From: Rhodamnia argentea
Taxonomy: Eukaryota; Streptophyta; Magnoliopsida; Myrtales; Myrtaceae
Reading direction: 5' to 3'
Length of the DNA stretch: 64,000 nucleotides
Assembly: GCF_020921035.1 (NCBI RefSeq)
Contig: NC_063151.1
Coordinates: 26,666,934 to 26,730,933 of the forward strand
Shown here: positions 11,994-24,527 of the stretch, one piece after another
Layout: each line of letters opens with the position of its first letter
Numbering within the stretch: the stretch's first letter is position 1
Made by a program: the position numbers and the translations under genes
Notes under the pieces: model-generated
What the model was told of the DNA's origin: nothing
Seen by the model: only the letters and a program-made list of their open reading frames with translations
The model's database searches: none

Positions 11994-14344
11994 ATGTCCT
12001 CAACCTTAGCTGTCCAGCAACTTTCGCGGCGAAAAGCCCACTGTGGTAAAGTTCGATCGAAAGCCAACCAGGTGATCAAGGACCCTGAAGATGGGATATC
12101 AGAAGCAGTCTTACTTCGTGGAGAGGAAGATTTAGAATGTTTGGAGACTGCAGATGATGATGAATTAGGGACCCAAAGTGGGACAAGCAAGGAGATAACT
12201 GACAACGGTGATTCCAGTTCACAAGCATCACGAGGTCAATTAAAGCAAAACAGGGAAGACGATGTTGATGACAGAGAGACTTTTGGTTGTAATAGGAAGA
12301 CACTGAAGATGGATGCATGCACTAGTAATGAGACAACTAATTCAAGTGATTGGATCTCAACATTGCCAGAACAATTAATTCATCATATTCTGTCACTGTT
12401 GCGTAGTCCGAAAGAAGTTGCACGAGCTACCACCTTGTCCAAGCAATGGAGAGAAATCTGCTCCTCTTACACCATTCTGATGTTCGACCAACGGAAGTTC
12501 ACAAAAGCAGAGAAACATACTGGAAGTAGTAAGCGGCAGGAGTTTAGGGAGAAAACAGAAGTCTTCATGGATTTCGCCTTTCGCTCCTTGCAAACTCGTC
12601 TTCAGGGTGGATATCATATGGAGAAAATTCAGTTCCATATGACATACTGTGATTTTGATTATAGTAGTAGGATTGATAATTGGTTAAGCCTTGTGGCCAA
12701 AAGCAATGTCCGAGAACTGGATCTTCACTTTCCACACATGGATAATGGACCTTATAATCTGCCTCAGAGTCTCTTCACTTCCTCGGCGATAACTAGATTA
12801 AAATTGTTCAATTGCAAGCTAGGAACGCTTGAGGAGATAAAGCTACCTAATTTGCGAGGACTTTGCCTTGGCAAGCTCTATATTAGTGACAGTCGCGTTC
12901 GGGATCTGATCCGTTGTTGCCCCTTGATCAAGGATTTGAGGCTCATACACTGCATCGGGTTGAAGAAACTACATGTCTCTGGCCTTGCTAAACTTGATAA
13001 GCTTGAGGTGCATTGCTGCCCTAAATTGAAGAGTATCCAAGTTGAAGCGCCGAATCTTCAGACATTCTTCTATTGTATAGAGCGACATAAGCCTGGGTCC
13101 TGGCCCTTCGATTTGTCTTCGGCTACTTGTAGATCTTTAAAGTCGATAGCCCTAAAGAATGCTGAATTGACAGATGAAATGTTCCAAGCATTGCTCAACA
13201 ATTGTCCCTTACTGGAAACCTTGGAACTAAGCAAGTGCAATTCCTTGGAGAGTGTCGCAATATTAAGTAAGGTACTGAGGCGTTTAGTCTTGAGACAGTG
13301 CAGAATATTAAATGATGCTGAGATTAATGCGCCGAACCTTTGTTCCTTAAAGTTTGAAGGAAATAAGATGCCCTCCTTGTCATTATTACCTTCTGATCTG
13401 AAGGAGGTGAAAATTACTTTAAGGAAAAACGTGTGGAACCTGCTATTTGGTATTGAGGACCTTCTCTGGTCTCATAACTGGCGTTTATTTCTGGGAAAGA
13501 TCAATCATTCAAGAGGAATGAAGTTGGTCCTCCACTGTGAGGAGGTATAGTCTCAGTAACTTTGTCTTTGCTTAATGTTCTATGTGCAGGAATTACAATC
13601 TGATAATTATGTATTCCTATTTTCTGGTCTTCCTTGAATCAACTCTGTTGTTTTGAGTAGAATGTCATCATTCATGAGGACCTCAGATACTTCTCGCCTC
13701 CTCCAATGAAGAATCTTGATCTTGAGATTGTTGACTCGTCTAGAGGGTTCAAAAACGTACTAGAGAGTTCTTTACGGACTTGGCATCCCAAGACTGTCAT
13801 CGTGGTATCATCTCCTGGTAGCACATTACCAAAGGTTTGGTTTCTTACACTGTTGGCATAGATACGACTGTCGGAACTGGTACGGTGTTTGAATTGAATT
13901 TCTGTCCCTGTTTATGTGTTTCTATGGTGAGTAACTTGACTACTCCTCTGGCTTTTGCCATGGCTTCTGCAGCTGATACTTTCAATAGATTATTCAGGCA
14001 TTGCACACGGGTTCTTTTTCTATGCATGCTCTTATCTACATCTGTTTACATTTATGAAATTCTCTTAACATCTGATGCAGCTAGCACATGGTTTGCTGAT
14101 GGAACGAGATAATCATCTGAGTTGCTGCGGATTTGTCTCGTTTGAGAACAAATGTTGGAGGCACTTCCTAGAAAATGTCAACACTTTAGACATCGGATTG
14201 GCTGGAGATGAAAGGACTAGTAGCTGGATGTCCTTATTCAAGTCATCTCCAGCGTTACTGCTGAAATCAACTGGATTTACACTGGATTGGAAGTCCAGAA
14301 AACGTACCCACAAAGTGAATCCACCGGGTGAATCTGATCAGTGA
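11994..14344 (+). CDS. F-box/LRR-repeat protein
   Basis: Three exons, 11994-13544, 13661-13834 and 14081-14344, all in phase 0, give 662 residues. An acidic, Ser-rich N-terminal region of about 118 residues precedes an F-box at about 119-160 (SDWISTLPEQLIHHILSLL, then SKQWREI), which should bind SKP1 in an SCF ubiquitin ligase. The rest is leucine-rich repeats of the plant F-box/FBD type: VRELDLHFP, LTRLKLFNC-like units, LRGLCLGKLYISD, LKKLHVSG and LETLELSKCNSLES. The C-terminal exons resemble the FBD-like tail of this large family. The substrate cannot be inferred. The 118-residue leader before the F-box is longer than in many relatives. An upstream non-coding exon is possible, because the sequence before the ATG looks like transcribed leader. 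Confidence 0.9.
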
Positions 14345-14954
14345 TTGCTTATTCCATAGTTTTTTTTTTGTTTTTAATTTTGTGGAAAACATGCACGATT
14401 GACAATTGGATTAGGATATTATGCGAATGCCGGTTGTTCATAGTTGACTTACTGATGAAGTTAGAGATTGCTACTGATTGTGGTTCTTGTGTAGCGCATA
14501 TGTGCAAAAAGCAGAGAAGAAAGAAAGAGTTAGCTCATCCCCTATTTGTTAGACTAATGTCTAGAATCCTCATGGAAGCTTTATGCTTTCTTTTTCCGGA
14601 TGGGCAAGAGGGGAAAGCAGATTATCCTTTCCGTGCCATGCGCGCGTGCATCCATTTTTGTGGCTTAGTCCTTGCCTAATTGGATGAAAAGCGGGCGAAG
14701 AAGAGAAGAGAGAAGATGAATTGTCGAACCACGGCGTCTGCACTTGGGACGTCATTGCCAGCCGGAGACGTCCGGTAAGCACCCATGGCGGTAAATCAAG
14801 CCATTTGTTCGATTTAGCTTTTCGGCTTACAAGTGTCATCCTTGCTTACCGTTGAATTTGGGAGGTCCAATTCTTATGCTAAAAGGCGAAAGAGTTAAGA
14901 TTCTTGGTTTCCAAGGTGGAATCTGATACTGCACTAAGCCGTCCACTCGATCCC

Positions 14955-14960
14955 TATATA
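14955..14960 (+). promoter_or_regulatory. Probable TATA box of the jacalin lectin gene
   Basis: The run ccctatatagg lies about 125 bp upstream of the lectin ATG, which would put transcription start near 14985-14995 and leave a leader of about 90 nt. Position and sequence fit a plant TATA box; there is no experimental support. Confidence 0.55.
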
Positions 14961-15079
14961 GGTCATTGTGTGTCCATCATCACTTACCACCCACAAGCAA
15001 CAAATATCTTTCACCCTCTGAGCTTTGCATCTTGTTCTTCTATATCCTGCTTCTCTGCATCAAGTTAGCAGTCTTCTTC

Positions 15080-16268
15080 ATGGTAAGAAAGACCAACATC
15101 ATCGCCTTCTCCAATTCTCTTTTCTGGTTTGATTTTGGCATGTCTTTGTTTTCCACAAGTTTCTCACAAAAAAAACACAAGTTGGATAGACGGTTTATAT
15201 CCTTATAAAAGTAGGTGTTATCACTCGACAAGGATCATCCTTCAAGATGCCTACTCGGGCTCAACATCAAGCAGATCTCGCCAAACTCGATCGTTGATAA
15301 TATATATACTCGGTCAGGTGTTTTGCGAATAACCGTCAAAGTATACTGTTAGGCTCTAAGAACTAGTATGATTGAAGATTGATGGAATGATATAAGAACA
15401 ACCTATCGTCCTCTTGCGCTAAAGTCATGAACTTGCCCATTGGATTACTAGGAATAACCTTTCGACCATAAAATAAGATTTTCGCAAAGAGGCATGAAAG
15501 CGGATGACTGGTGTTGCAGGACGAAGGGAAAGAGAACAGAAGTGAGAAGAAGAAGAAGGGCATAGAAGTCGGACCATGGGGAGGAAATGGTGGAACTAGC
15601 TGGGACGATGGGAGTTACCATGGCGTGAGGGAGATCACTCTTGTTTTTGGCCATTGCATCGACTCGATCCGCGTAATGTACGATAAGAATGGAAAGCCTG
15701 TGGCAGGAGAGAAGCATGGAGGTGTCGGAGGCAATCAAACAGCTGAGGTTAGTTCTCCATTCAAGAACTAAACCACCGCCAACGATTTTTTTAAGAAACA
15801 AGCTATAGAAGAGAACATGACACGAACTATTTTGGATGGCAGATTAAACTGCAGTTTCCCGACGAGTATTTGGTCAGCGTAAGCGGCTACTACTGCCCCG
15901 TGGTTCATGGAGGCAGCCCGGTCATTAGATCGCTCGCCTTCAAGAGCAACAAAAGATCTTTCGGGCCATTCGGGATGGAACACGGCACGCCATTCTTTTT
16001 CCCAGTGGACGGTGGCCGGATAGTCGGGTTCAAGGGACGAAGCGGCTGGTACCTCGATTCTATTGGGTTCCACGTGTCCCAAGCTCAACCGGCTAAGCTA
16101 CTTCAGAGGGTTCACAAGACATTTCGGAGACTTGCTAGCACCGCTGTTTCGAAACCTCTGTCGACGTCGAAGGACGGAGAACCTCTGTCGACGTCGAAGG
16201 ACGGAGAGGGTGGAGTCGACATCGAAGGAGGGAGAGGGTGGAGGCCCGAGAAGTTTGCCAATACATAG
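15080..16268 (+). CDS. Jacalin-related mannose-binding lectin with a short-repeat C-terminal tail
   Basis: Exon 1 appears to supply only the ATG (15080-15082, followed by gtaaga). Exons 2 (15520-15747) and 3 (15843-16268) complete a 218-residue protein. One jacalin domain spans about residues 16-165, with the usual blocks VGPWGGNGGTSWDDG, REITLVFGHCIDSIRV, GGVGGNQ, YLVSVSGYY, IRSLAFKSNKRSFGPFG, GRIVGFKGRSGWYLDSIG. Such cytosolic lectins bind mannose or glucose glycans and often act in stress or defence. After GFHV the chain runs on for about 50 residues of non-lectin tail, part of it encoded by a 27-bp tandem repeat (two PLSTSKDGE units and a degenerate third). The tail could be new coding sequence gained by repeat slippage, or the true gene may splice on to further exons. 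I saw no second jacalin domain. Confidence 0.88.
16154..16233 (+). repeat. 27-bp coding tandem repeat in the lectin tail
   Basis: Two identical 27-bp units (16154-16180 and 16181-16207, beginning acctctgtcgacgtcgaagg) are followed by a diverged third (16208-16233). The period is a multiple of three, so the frame is kept and each unit encodes nine residues. Confidence 0.9.
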
Positions 16269-17132
16269 ATGCGATCAATAAGCTGGCTATTCAGACTCTC
16301 CTTTTTCCTCTGGCTGTAGTAAAGAATATGGAGTTGTTAGAGTCGTCCGTTAATCATGTTCCAGTTTGAGAGAGACTGATATATCCGACGCACCGTTTAT
16401 TGTGTTCCAGTTCGAAAGACATCTATCAGACTATATATGTTTAGAAAACATAAGGTGTTACATCCCACATATCTATGGATATCTAACCAGCCTTGCTTTT
16501 CTGATGCACAACAGAGCTCCCTGGGACTATAGAAGTGGCCCCTCCCAAGACAAACTTCACTTCAGCTACTGTTTTCGCCTAAAAGTAGAGCTTTCTTTCA
16601 CTCCCATAAGCAAATATCTTTTTTTATTAATGTGGACGGGCTCATTTAGCAAAAGGACGATTGCTAGGGGATGAAGATGCTACTAGATGTTGCAATAAAG
16701 TACTCAAACGCTGTTCTCTGAAACGCGGTTCGCAGAAAAATTATACTCGAGAGGTCATTTTACGTTGGAGAGCTAATGGGTCACTACCTGGCTCAGCTGT
16801 TTTATTTCCTCGACATGCCCGAGGACCGCAGAATACAAGCCACCCGGATTTTCAGCTTAGCTGAAAGAAGACGCCAGAAGACAGAGACCCAAAGCAGCCA
16901 ATCAAGTAAAACCATCAAACATGCTCAACCAGTAGACCAAATTACGAATCTCCACTGCTCTACAAACAAAGGTGGATGGAAGCAAACACTTGGAGGTACG
17001 TTACCTATGGCCAATATAGCAAAGAAGTCGCATCTATGCTCCCATTCAGATGAATTTACGTGGCAAGAAGTCTCTATTAGATCACAACAAGCCCAAATAC
17101 AGTACACCTCGCATCTCTTCCTAAAAATATTC
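16269..17132. other. Convergent 3' region between lectin and CHMP1 genes
   Basis: About 860 bp holding the 3' ends of two convergent genes. Open frames here show no known domain. Nothing else is seen. Confidence 0.5.
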
Positions 17133-18487
17133 TCACCCTCGAGCTTTGAGCTCGGCAAGACGCCGGGACAGGTCATCCTCTTCGACCTTTTCAGATGCTT
17201 TGGTTGGCACGGCGTGTGTGGCTGCCTGGGGCAAACCAACCGACACCTCCAACCCATAATCGTCTGCCACCTGTTGCATCAAGCTGGTCACCTCTCCTTC
17301 TGGAGTGGAGAGCGAGGTCGATCCCGCCATTGCACTTTCCATGAACTCTGCCTGGACCTCCATGTTTACGAACTGCTTCTCGAACTGGTCCATCGTCTCG
17401 GACATCTTCTGCAAATTACCTGGAGCAGGAAAACATCCAATAAGATTGACATTAGGACAAGAGATCCCACTGTCCACTCACTGGGCATTAACACACTTCA
17501 AACATATGAGGTGATTCAAACCAGCCACGCCATAATAGAATTACGTGACGACACTTGCAAGTGTAAACTAAATGGATGGGATACATTGCACTCCAAAAGC
17601 TCTTGTATGCAACTTGAGGCAGGACAAAGACAGGTTTGTGAACATTCTGAGACTCTGAACTTCAGCTTCATATGAAATAAATTGAACCGATCGAATATAG
17701 TATACGTAATTATTTCAGTTTTACCTCCAGTATCTTAAACAAAGATGATAGGTACCTAAACAACTAATGCAACGCATGGAGTTTCACTTTCATCTCACCA
17801 CACATTGGCAACACAAGAAACCACTACTCGATCCCCTACAGCACCTCCGGCTCTCTGGAATCATCGTGGTACTTCAATCTTGCTAACGCTTCAACTTTCA
17901 ATCACAGAGAAAGGTGCTTAGTGTGTTAAGGAGCTCTACAGTCTACGCAACCTACAATCGCCAAACGTCCTTAGCCCGAGGCAAAAATTCACCATTGTGA
18001 TGCAAGCCAAGCATTACAAGCAGCGCCAACATGTTCAGCACCGACAACATACGAACGGGAAGTCGATACTTCCAGGTCAAGTCACCCACCATCAATCAAC
18101 AATTAAAGGCCATCAGGGGAAAAAAAAAGGCAAAATCCGCCGCGATCGAAACCTAAACTTACCGGTGGCGAGAGAGGACTCGAGCGACTTGACGATGGAG
18201 GCCATGGACTTGTTGATGGTGGTCATCTTGGCCTGGGTGTCGAGCCTGGCGACGACGGCGTCGAGGCGGGAGGCGAGGCGGAGGTAGTTCATCTGCTCGG
18301 TGCGCTTGCGGATGGCGTTCTCGGCGTAGATGCGGGCGCCGTCCATGTTGCCCTTCTCGATTGCCTTCTTGACCTTGAGCTTCTCGGCCTTCTCCTCCTT
18401 GTCGCACTTCCGGGCCTGCCTCTGCAGCGACTTGGACGTGAACTTCAGGTCCATGATCTGGTTCAGCAGCTTCTCCGTGTTCCCCAT
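17133..18487 (-). CDS. CHMP1: ESCRT-III-related charged multivesicular body protein 1 (CHMP1/VPS46, SAL1-like)
   Basis: Two exons, 18487-18163 and 17419-17133, with a phase-1 junction, give 203 residues, the normal CHMP1 length. I chose the ATG of [16 protein letters not shown]; an in-frame ATG eight codons upstream lacks family support. The basic, helical Snf7-type N-terminal half ([35 protein letters not shown]) binds membrane and other ESCRT subunits. The acidic C-terminal part ends in a MIM1 helix ([14 protein letters not shown]) that recruits the VPS4/SKD1 ATPase. The protein acts late in multivesicular body sorting; in plants CHMP1 is needed for sorting of auxin carriers, and its maize homologue SAL1 controls aleurone layer number. 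Exon 1 is much more GC-rich than its neighbours. It is divergently paired with the anoctamin gene. Confidence 0.97.
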
Positions 18488-19499
18488 GGCTCGCGAGATC
18501 GGAACTCCCAAGGACCAAAACGGTTCGATTCGAAGCTCAGCTCGGAAGATTGTTGACGGATTGAATGTGGATTGATGAAGCGCGTGGCTGCGTTTCTTCT
18601 ATTTGAAGGAAAGCTGGGTTTCTGCGCGTATGCCTTCGAGCGTCAGCGTCGAGGACGCGTGGGGACTTCGTTCTGGAAATTGGGTGGGCCTGAAGTCAAT
18701 ATGGGCCTGAACTGATCGAAATTGTCGGGCCTGAAATACACATGGGCCTGAACCGACGGATAGCCCATCTGACGATAAACCCACAGTCGTACCCGAATGA
18801 ATTGAAAAGGAACGATGATGCCGATGACGATGATTTGAAAAGTTTCGAGCAGTTTTCAAAAAACACACCGAAAGCTGCAGGCGCGAGCACCGGCGCCACG
18901 TGTCACGTTCCCCCTTCCTTTTTGTTCCTCGGTGCATGCGTCCACCTGGAACGCAACAGCTCCTCCTCACTGACCCGACCTCCCGTTCGTTCGGACGTTT
19001 TCTTCTCCTTGCTCTCTCTCTCCGCTCTAATCGTCTCCTCACTAGGTTATCTTCTCGAGAAGCGATTTGTCATTTTCTCTCGTTAGCTTCCAAGAATAAA
19101 TCTTGGGTTTTTCTGTTCCCAAGTCTTGTTTTCTTGATCTTGCCTTTTTTAGTCCCCAAACGAAATCTCCATTTAGATCTTACCTCTACTGATTTTTAGG
19201 CCGTGTTTGATCCGAGAGGAGATCGTTTTTGCTTCAACTCCATTTTCATTTTGAAAACAATCTTGCAAAAAATTCTCAGCTTTGCCGTCGTTCAAGAAGG
19301 AAATGGACTCAGACATTTTCCCGAGACAAGCTCACTCGGATCACTAATATGGCACCAGCTTTTCGTTATTGATCTACTGAAGTGGATCCAGTGTCTGGTG
19401 AGCGAGTCATATTTTCCGTAGTTAATGACGATTTTCTTTTGTTCCCTCAAATACGAGGGCTGTGCTGAATCCTGTCTTCGCGACGTTTCCGAAACAGAA
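18488..19499. promoter_or_regulatory. Shared upstream region of the divergent CHMP1 and anoctamin genes
   Basis: A 1-kb interval between two start codons facing outward. It contains a CT-rich, UTR-like stretch around 19005-19085, and the motif gggcctgaa or cctgaa recurs between about 18690 and 18760 (tgggcctgaagtc, tgggcctgaactg, gggcctgaaata, tgggcctgaaccg). The GGGCC cores resemble TCP-type or site-II elements that are common upstream of housekeeping plant genes. No TATA box is evident on either side. Confidence 0.45.
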
Positions 19500-22400
19500 A
19501 TGGTTGGGCATAGAGAGGAAGAACCCGTTTATGAGATTGCGGTGGCAGTGCCCAAGAGGAGAGTGAAAGAAGGAGATGAGAGCGAGGATTGTGTGGAGGT
19601 TCTCGTGGATGAATTCAGGAAAGCGGGGTTGATAACTGACAGAGTTGTTGGCATTGCAGATGAGTTCATCAAGGTGTGGTCTATCGATGGATTTGAACTT
19701 CTTCATTACGCGTCGCTCCATAGCCGTAATTGTGCATCATACGTTCAGGAAACTGCATTATCTGCTTTTAGGTCTGATTAGCTATTTGTTAGCTCTACGC
19801 GTCTATTAGAAGATTCATGGAGTAGCTTGGAATGCGTGTATTCTGAATGTGAATTCCTATGAGGGCTTCTGTTGCAATGCTATCTTTATTTCTACTCTCA
19901 TGTCAATTGATAGTTATACCCATTATTGCTGTTTGGTGTTGCTTGCCCTGTTAAGTGTTCTTATGTCCGCATATTACATACACAAGATTTTGTTTACATG
20001 CGAGGCTGTGTTGGAGAGTAGCCTTTTGTACAATGCTGGTGCATTTTCTGAAGTTAAGTACCCTGGCATCAGCAGACATAGTGTGGCGGACAGGCTCGAC
20101 AGGGCACGTAGATCCTTTGTATACTAGCTGAATTTTGGATTATGCTCGCTATATGTCTTTAGTAATGTTTTATGCTTCTCTCTTAGATTTCCTCTAAAAT
20201 GCAGCTACTTTTCCTTAGCTGGCAGCTCCTTTGGAAACTTTAGGAAGGACAGCCGCTAAGTTACGTATGAGGAAACCAACACATATTGGTAAGCACCGGT
20301 CCTTACCGCTTCTGCCTTTGCTTGACTGTCATATGGGTTGGTATTAAATGTGAGACTCCGGTCTTGATGTCAGGGATGGACTTGCAATTTGAGTGGGAGG
20401 ACGTCAATGCTTTTGTGCGTCAGCCGGACGGTTCATTGTTCAGCTGGTGTGAGCGTTTTCATTTCTACCGCCACTTGATATATGGGATAGTAAGTTATTT
20501 TACTTTATCATCCCTATGAATTGCACTTTTTAATTAGTCATTAGACTCTCATATATGATATGCTTCATGCTGCTTAAGGATTAGATTACATTTCTCATAT
20601 GACTGCATTTGTAATCATTCTGCCAAGTCATAATCACTCTCACTAGACATATAATGAAGGAATATGCAGATTTTATAAAGATAGCTGTTCTTCTGTATTG
20701 CTCTTGCTTCTGTACCTATAGCTTTTTTCCTTTTGAAAATTTGAATGTGTGCGAATAGCGCAGTCAGTTGTTTTCTGTGGCCTTAAGAGCACTAAGAAGT
20801 GGATCAAGTCCTATAGAGATAGATCCTGAGGTTCATGATTGCAACATTAACGTCATACTTATTAATTTAGACTTGTATATATATAGGTGAATAAGAGCCA
20901 GTCAGATATCATTCTAAAGTGGGATATGGAAGAAATCCACTGGGAACGTGGTGAACCTTTACTACAAAGATTGGAGTCAGAGAGCATTGTCAAACAAGTG
21001 TTTCCTATGCATAGTAAGCTGTTTGAAATCACCAGCAAGTCAATTCGCTCGTTATTACTGCAGTTTTATGACGTCTGATGTGCAGTTGAAACAAAGAGGA
21101 AAGAGCTTCTGAGAAGTTGGGCATTGAATTGGTTGGACTTCACAAAACAGCCAATTGATGATATTTACTCGTACTTTGGCACAAAGGTAACTGCAGTGAC
21201 ATCGACCAGTGCAGTATAATTCACATTCTGTCATCATCAATAGATTGTCATTTCCAGATTGCAGTCTACTTCGCTTTTCTTGGAATGTATACTCGGTGGA
21301 TGCTGTTTCCTGCAGGACTTGGGCTCATTTCACAGTTGATTGATTTTGGGTGAGTTCTACCTGCCCCTTCTATTGAGTGCAGTTTTGCTTTACTATGTGC
21401 AGTTTTGCACTGATTATTTTGGCTTCAACTATTTTGTATGTTTCTTTAGGCCATTCCAACTGCTAGTCCTCCCAATTTTCTTTGTAAGCATCACATTATG
21501 GGCTGTAATGTTTTTCCAGTTCTGGAAGCGTAAAAACTCTGCCCTTCTAACCAGGTATGTGGGTGTAGTTTACAAATGTTTCGGTGGCAATGTTAGATTG
21601 ATTTATCATTATTGGACATTGTTGTATTGTATAATGTCTTCCCACTGTCGGAAACTTCTCCACCTTCTCTGGACCTCTGATGGTGTAGGTGGCAGATCAG
21701 TTATTCAGTTGAAGCTGACCCTGGTTATGACCTGGGCTATAAGCTCTCTGGCAAAGAATGGAGCTTGGTACAGTCAACTGTGGAACTGGCTGGTAAAGAA
21801 GGGCAAGATAGAAGGAAGGATAAGGAAAAGTTTCAAAGAGAAGAATGGTTCGGAGCTTTTCTGAGGGTCAGGAACGATGCAATTGTTATCCTGTGTATCA
21901 TATGCCTCCAGCTGCCATTTGAATTGGCCTATGCACATCTTTACGAGGTCGTTGGATCTGATGTTATAAAGTAAGAATAATCGGATCACTGAAGTTTCCC
22001 GGGAGTTTTCTCTTTGCTAGAATTATACTAATTTCCGTTGTTTGACATTCTGTTGTGTGGTCACCTTCCTTCAGTCTGTTGTCTGGACTTTTTGTTCAAC
22101 ACTCATATATATCTCATGCTTAACAGCAATGTGAAACCACTCTACGTACATGCAAAACATGTTCATGTTATGTAGCAGTTTGTCGGTTAGCTTTGGTTTT
22201 TTCCCTAAGATACCAAAACATATTTTTTCTGTAAGCATGATACATGAAGCCATGTAACCTTTTTATTCCAACGCACGCCACCTCCATCACCATTGATATA
22301 GGTAGTAATATTGTTAGCAATTAAGTAAGTATTCAAATAAAGATCCTTGTGTGTGAAATGTTATATAGCCTCTGTTGCATATGAAAGCCCATAAAGAAAA

Positions 22401-24527
22401 TTCCATAATTTCTTTTCAATCGATGGCTCTTCTTTGTTGTACCCCTTGTGATGGTTTCAGAGCCAGCCATTTACTACTGCAGTAGGTATTTCCCATAAGA
22501 AGTGGTTTTCTAGGTTGTCATCTTACTTTGTCACACATTCCACCCACTCAAAATTTATGGCGCAGAAGCTAATTAACAACTACACATTGTAAAGTACATT
22601 GGGCAAAATCAAACCATTGCTCAAACATCATGACAGACAAATTTTAAGCTACCAATTCTTGAACCCGCTATGTAAACAGTTCAAGCTTGAAGAAATGCAT
22701 CCCTCGTTATAGTCAGTTTTCTTGGTCTTTCAAGGTTCCGCTTGAGAGTTTAATGACATAATTCTGATTTGACTTTTCATCAGGTTTGGGCTGACAGCCA
22801 TCTATCTCTTCCTCATTCAGCACTTCACAAGGATTGGGGGTAAAGTATCGGTTCAGCTGATTAACCATGAGAAAAATGTTAGCAGAGAATACCGGGCTGA
22901 TAGCTTGGTCTATAAGGTGTTTGTAACGTTTTATTATTGTTTTCTTATGAAGGAGCCTTCATTTTTTTTTTTCTGGCCTTGTGTGTAAGCTTTTTCTATT
23001 AACTTTGTCTTGCAGGTTTTCGGTCTCTATTTTATGCAATCATATATTGGACTTTTCTACCACGCCCTCCTGCACCGGAACTTCAAGACTCTCCGTCAAG
23101 TCTTGATTCAGCGCCTCATCATCTCAGAGGTGGAGTATCACAATCACAATAATAGATTTCACGTGTCTTACACAGTTTAGCTAATCTTCTTCTGCCTGAC
23201 TTATCTCAGGTTTTGGAAAACCTGTGGGAGAACTCTTTCCCCTATCTGAAGTACAGTTATAAGAAACACAAAGTTAGGTATGCTACCTTTATATACTTAT
23301 TGGTCTCTTGATCTATTTGTTAGTATATTATATTTCGAGAAACCTGAATGACCAACTGGCAGATCCTTTTTCTATTCTTAGAAAGAATAAAAGGCATGAA
23401 AAAGGATCAACAAGGGGCAAAATTCAATTTGCATCAAGGGTAGAAAAGGAATATCTGAAACCGTCCTACTCTGCAAGCATTGGGGAGGAGCTCGAGGATG
23501 GGCTGTTTGATGGTATTAAGTAATGTGGAATGTGTTATTTTCTCCAGTATTTCTTGGTGGTTCTCCCAACTTGCAATCGATCCGTAGCAAAATAAAACTT
23601 GCAAGTTACTGCAAGCTCTCTTGTTTTAATGCAAAAATATTGTCAATGACATAATTCAACATTCTTATCATAGAATAGACATCGCAATTGGTGGTATTTA
23701 CATCTTTCATTTTGTTGATACCATGTTGATGACGGAGAAACTTCTGATTGAACCTTGAGTTATCCTTCCAAAACTTCTGGTTATACTTGAATTCGCAGAT
23801 TTCTTGGAGTTGGCATTACAATTCGGAATGATCATGATGTTCGCTTGCGTATTCCCTCTTGCATTTGCCTTTGCTGCCTTGGTAAATGATGTTTTTTCTG
23901 GTTCATTATCTACTTGTGGTACCTACTATAGTGAGAAACTGATGTTCAAGGTCTGTCCTGTGCAGAACAACATCACCGAGATTAGGACAGATGCACTGAA
24001 GCTGTTAGTTATCATGAAGAGACCCGAACCTCGTACTTCTGTGACCATTGGAGCTTGGTTGAATATATTTCAGGTACTCCCAGACCTCAACATGGCACTA
24101 TCTTATTCATCGGAATCTGCTACAAGTGAACAATGGTAGTAATATTGGAAAATCTGTTTGGGGTTTCAGTTTCTAATAGTGATGTCCATATGCACAAATT
24201 CCGCTCTCCTGGTGTGTTTATACGATCAGGAAGGAAAATGGAAAATTGAACCTGGACTTGCAGCAATCCTAGTCATGGAACATGTGCTCCTGCTCATCAA
24301 GTTTGGAGTTTCTCGTTTTGTTCCTGAGGTGACCCCTTTTTTTCCCTTCGTTCCTCGTATATACAGTTCCCACGGTGTGTTGTGTGAGTAGCTTTTGATG
24401 CTTCTATTTGCTATAGGAACCCGCGTGGGTGAGGGCAAACCGTGTGAAGAATGCAACTCAGGCGCAGGACGTGTGCTCCAAACAGTTGTTGAGAACAATA
24501 TCGGCCAAAGCTACCAAGGATGATTGA
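19500..24527 (+). CDS. Anoctamin-like (TMEM16-family) membrane protein
   Basis: Sixteen exons (19500-19673, 20219-20288, 20374-20489, 20887-21013, 21086-21186, 21258-21349, 21450-21554, 21689-21970, 22784-22916, 23016-23129, 23210-23277, 23382-23512, 23799-23881, 23966-24073, 24170-24328, 24417-24527) join in frame to 657 residues, close to the Arabidopsis anoctamin-like protein At1g73020 as I recall it. The soluble N-terminus ([33 protein letters not shown]) is followed by repeated hydrophobic helices: [93 protein letters not shown] and [11 protein letters not shown]-like segments. Family members are Ca2+-activated chloride channels or lipid scramblases; the activity of the plant members is not firmly known, so channel or scramblase remains open. 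All 16 junctions are GT-AG. Confidence 0.93.

Noticed and set aside
15543-16268. A second jacalin domain in the lectin
   Set aside because: The blocks seen account for one domain only; the extra tail is repeat-derived.
16776-17675. Long plus-strand open frame of 299 codons
   Set aside because: It runs antisense to CHMP1 exon 2, shows no domain, and the minus strand matches CHMP1 closely with proper splice sites.
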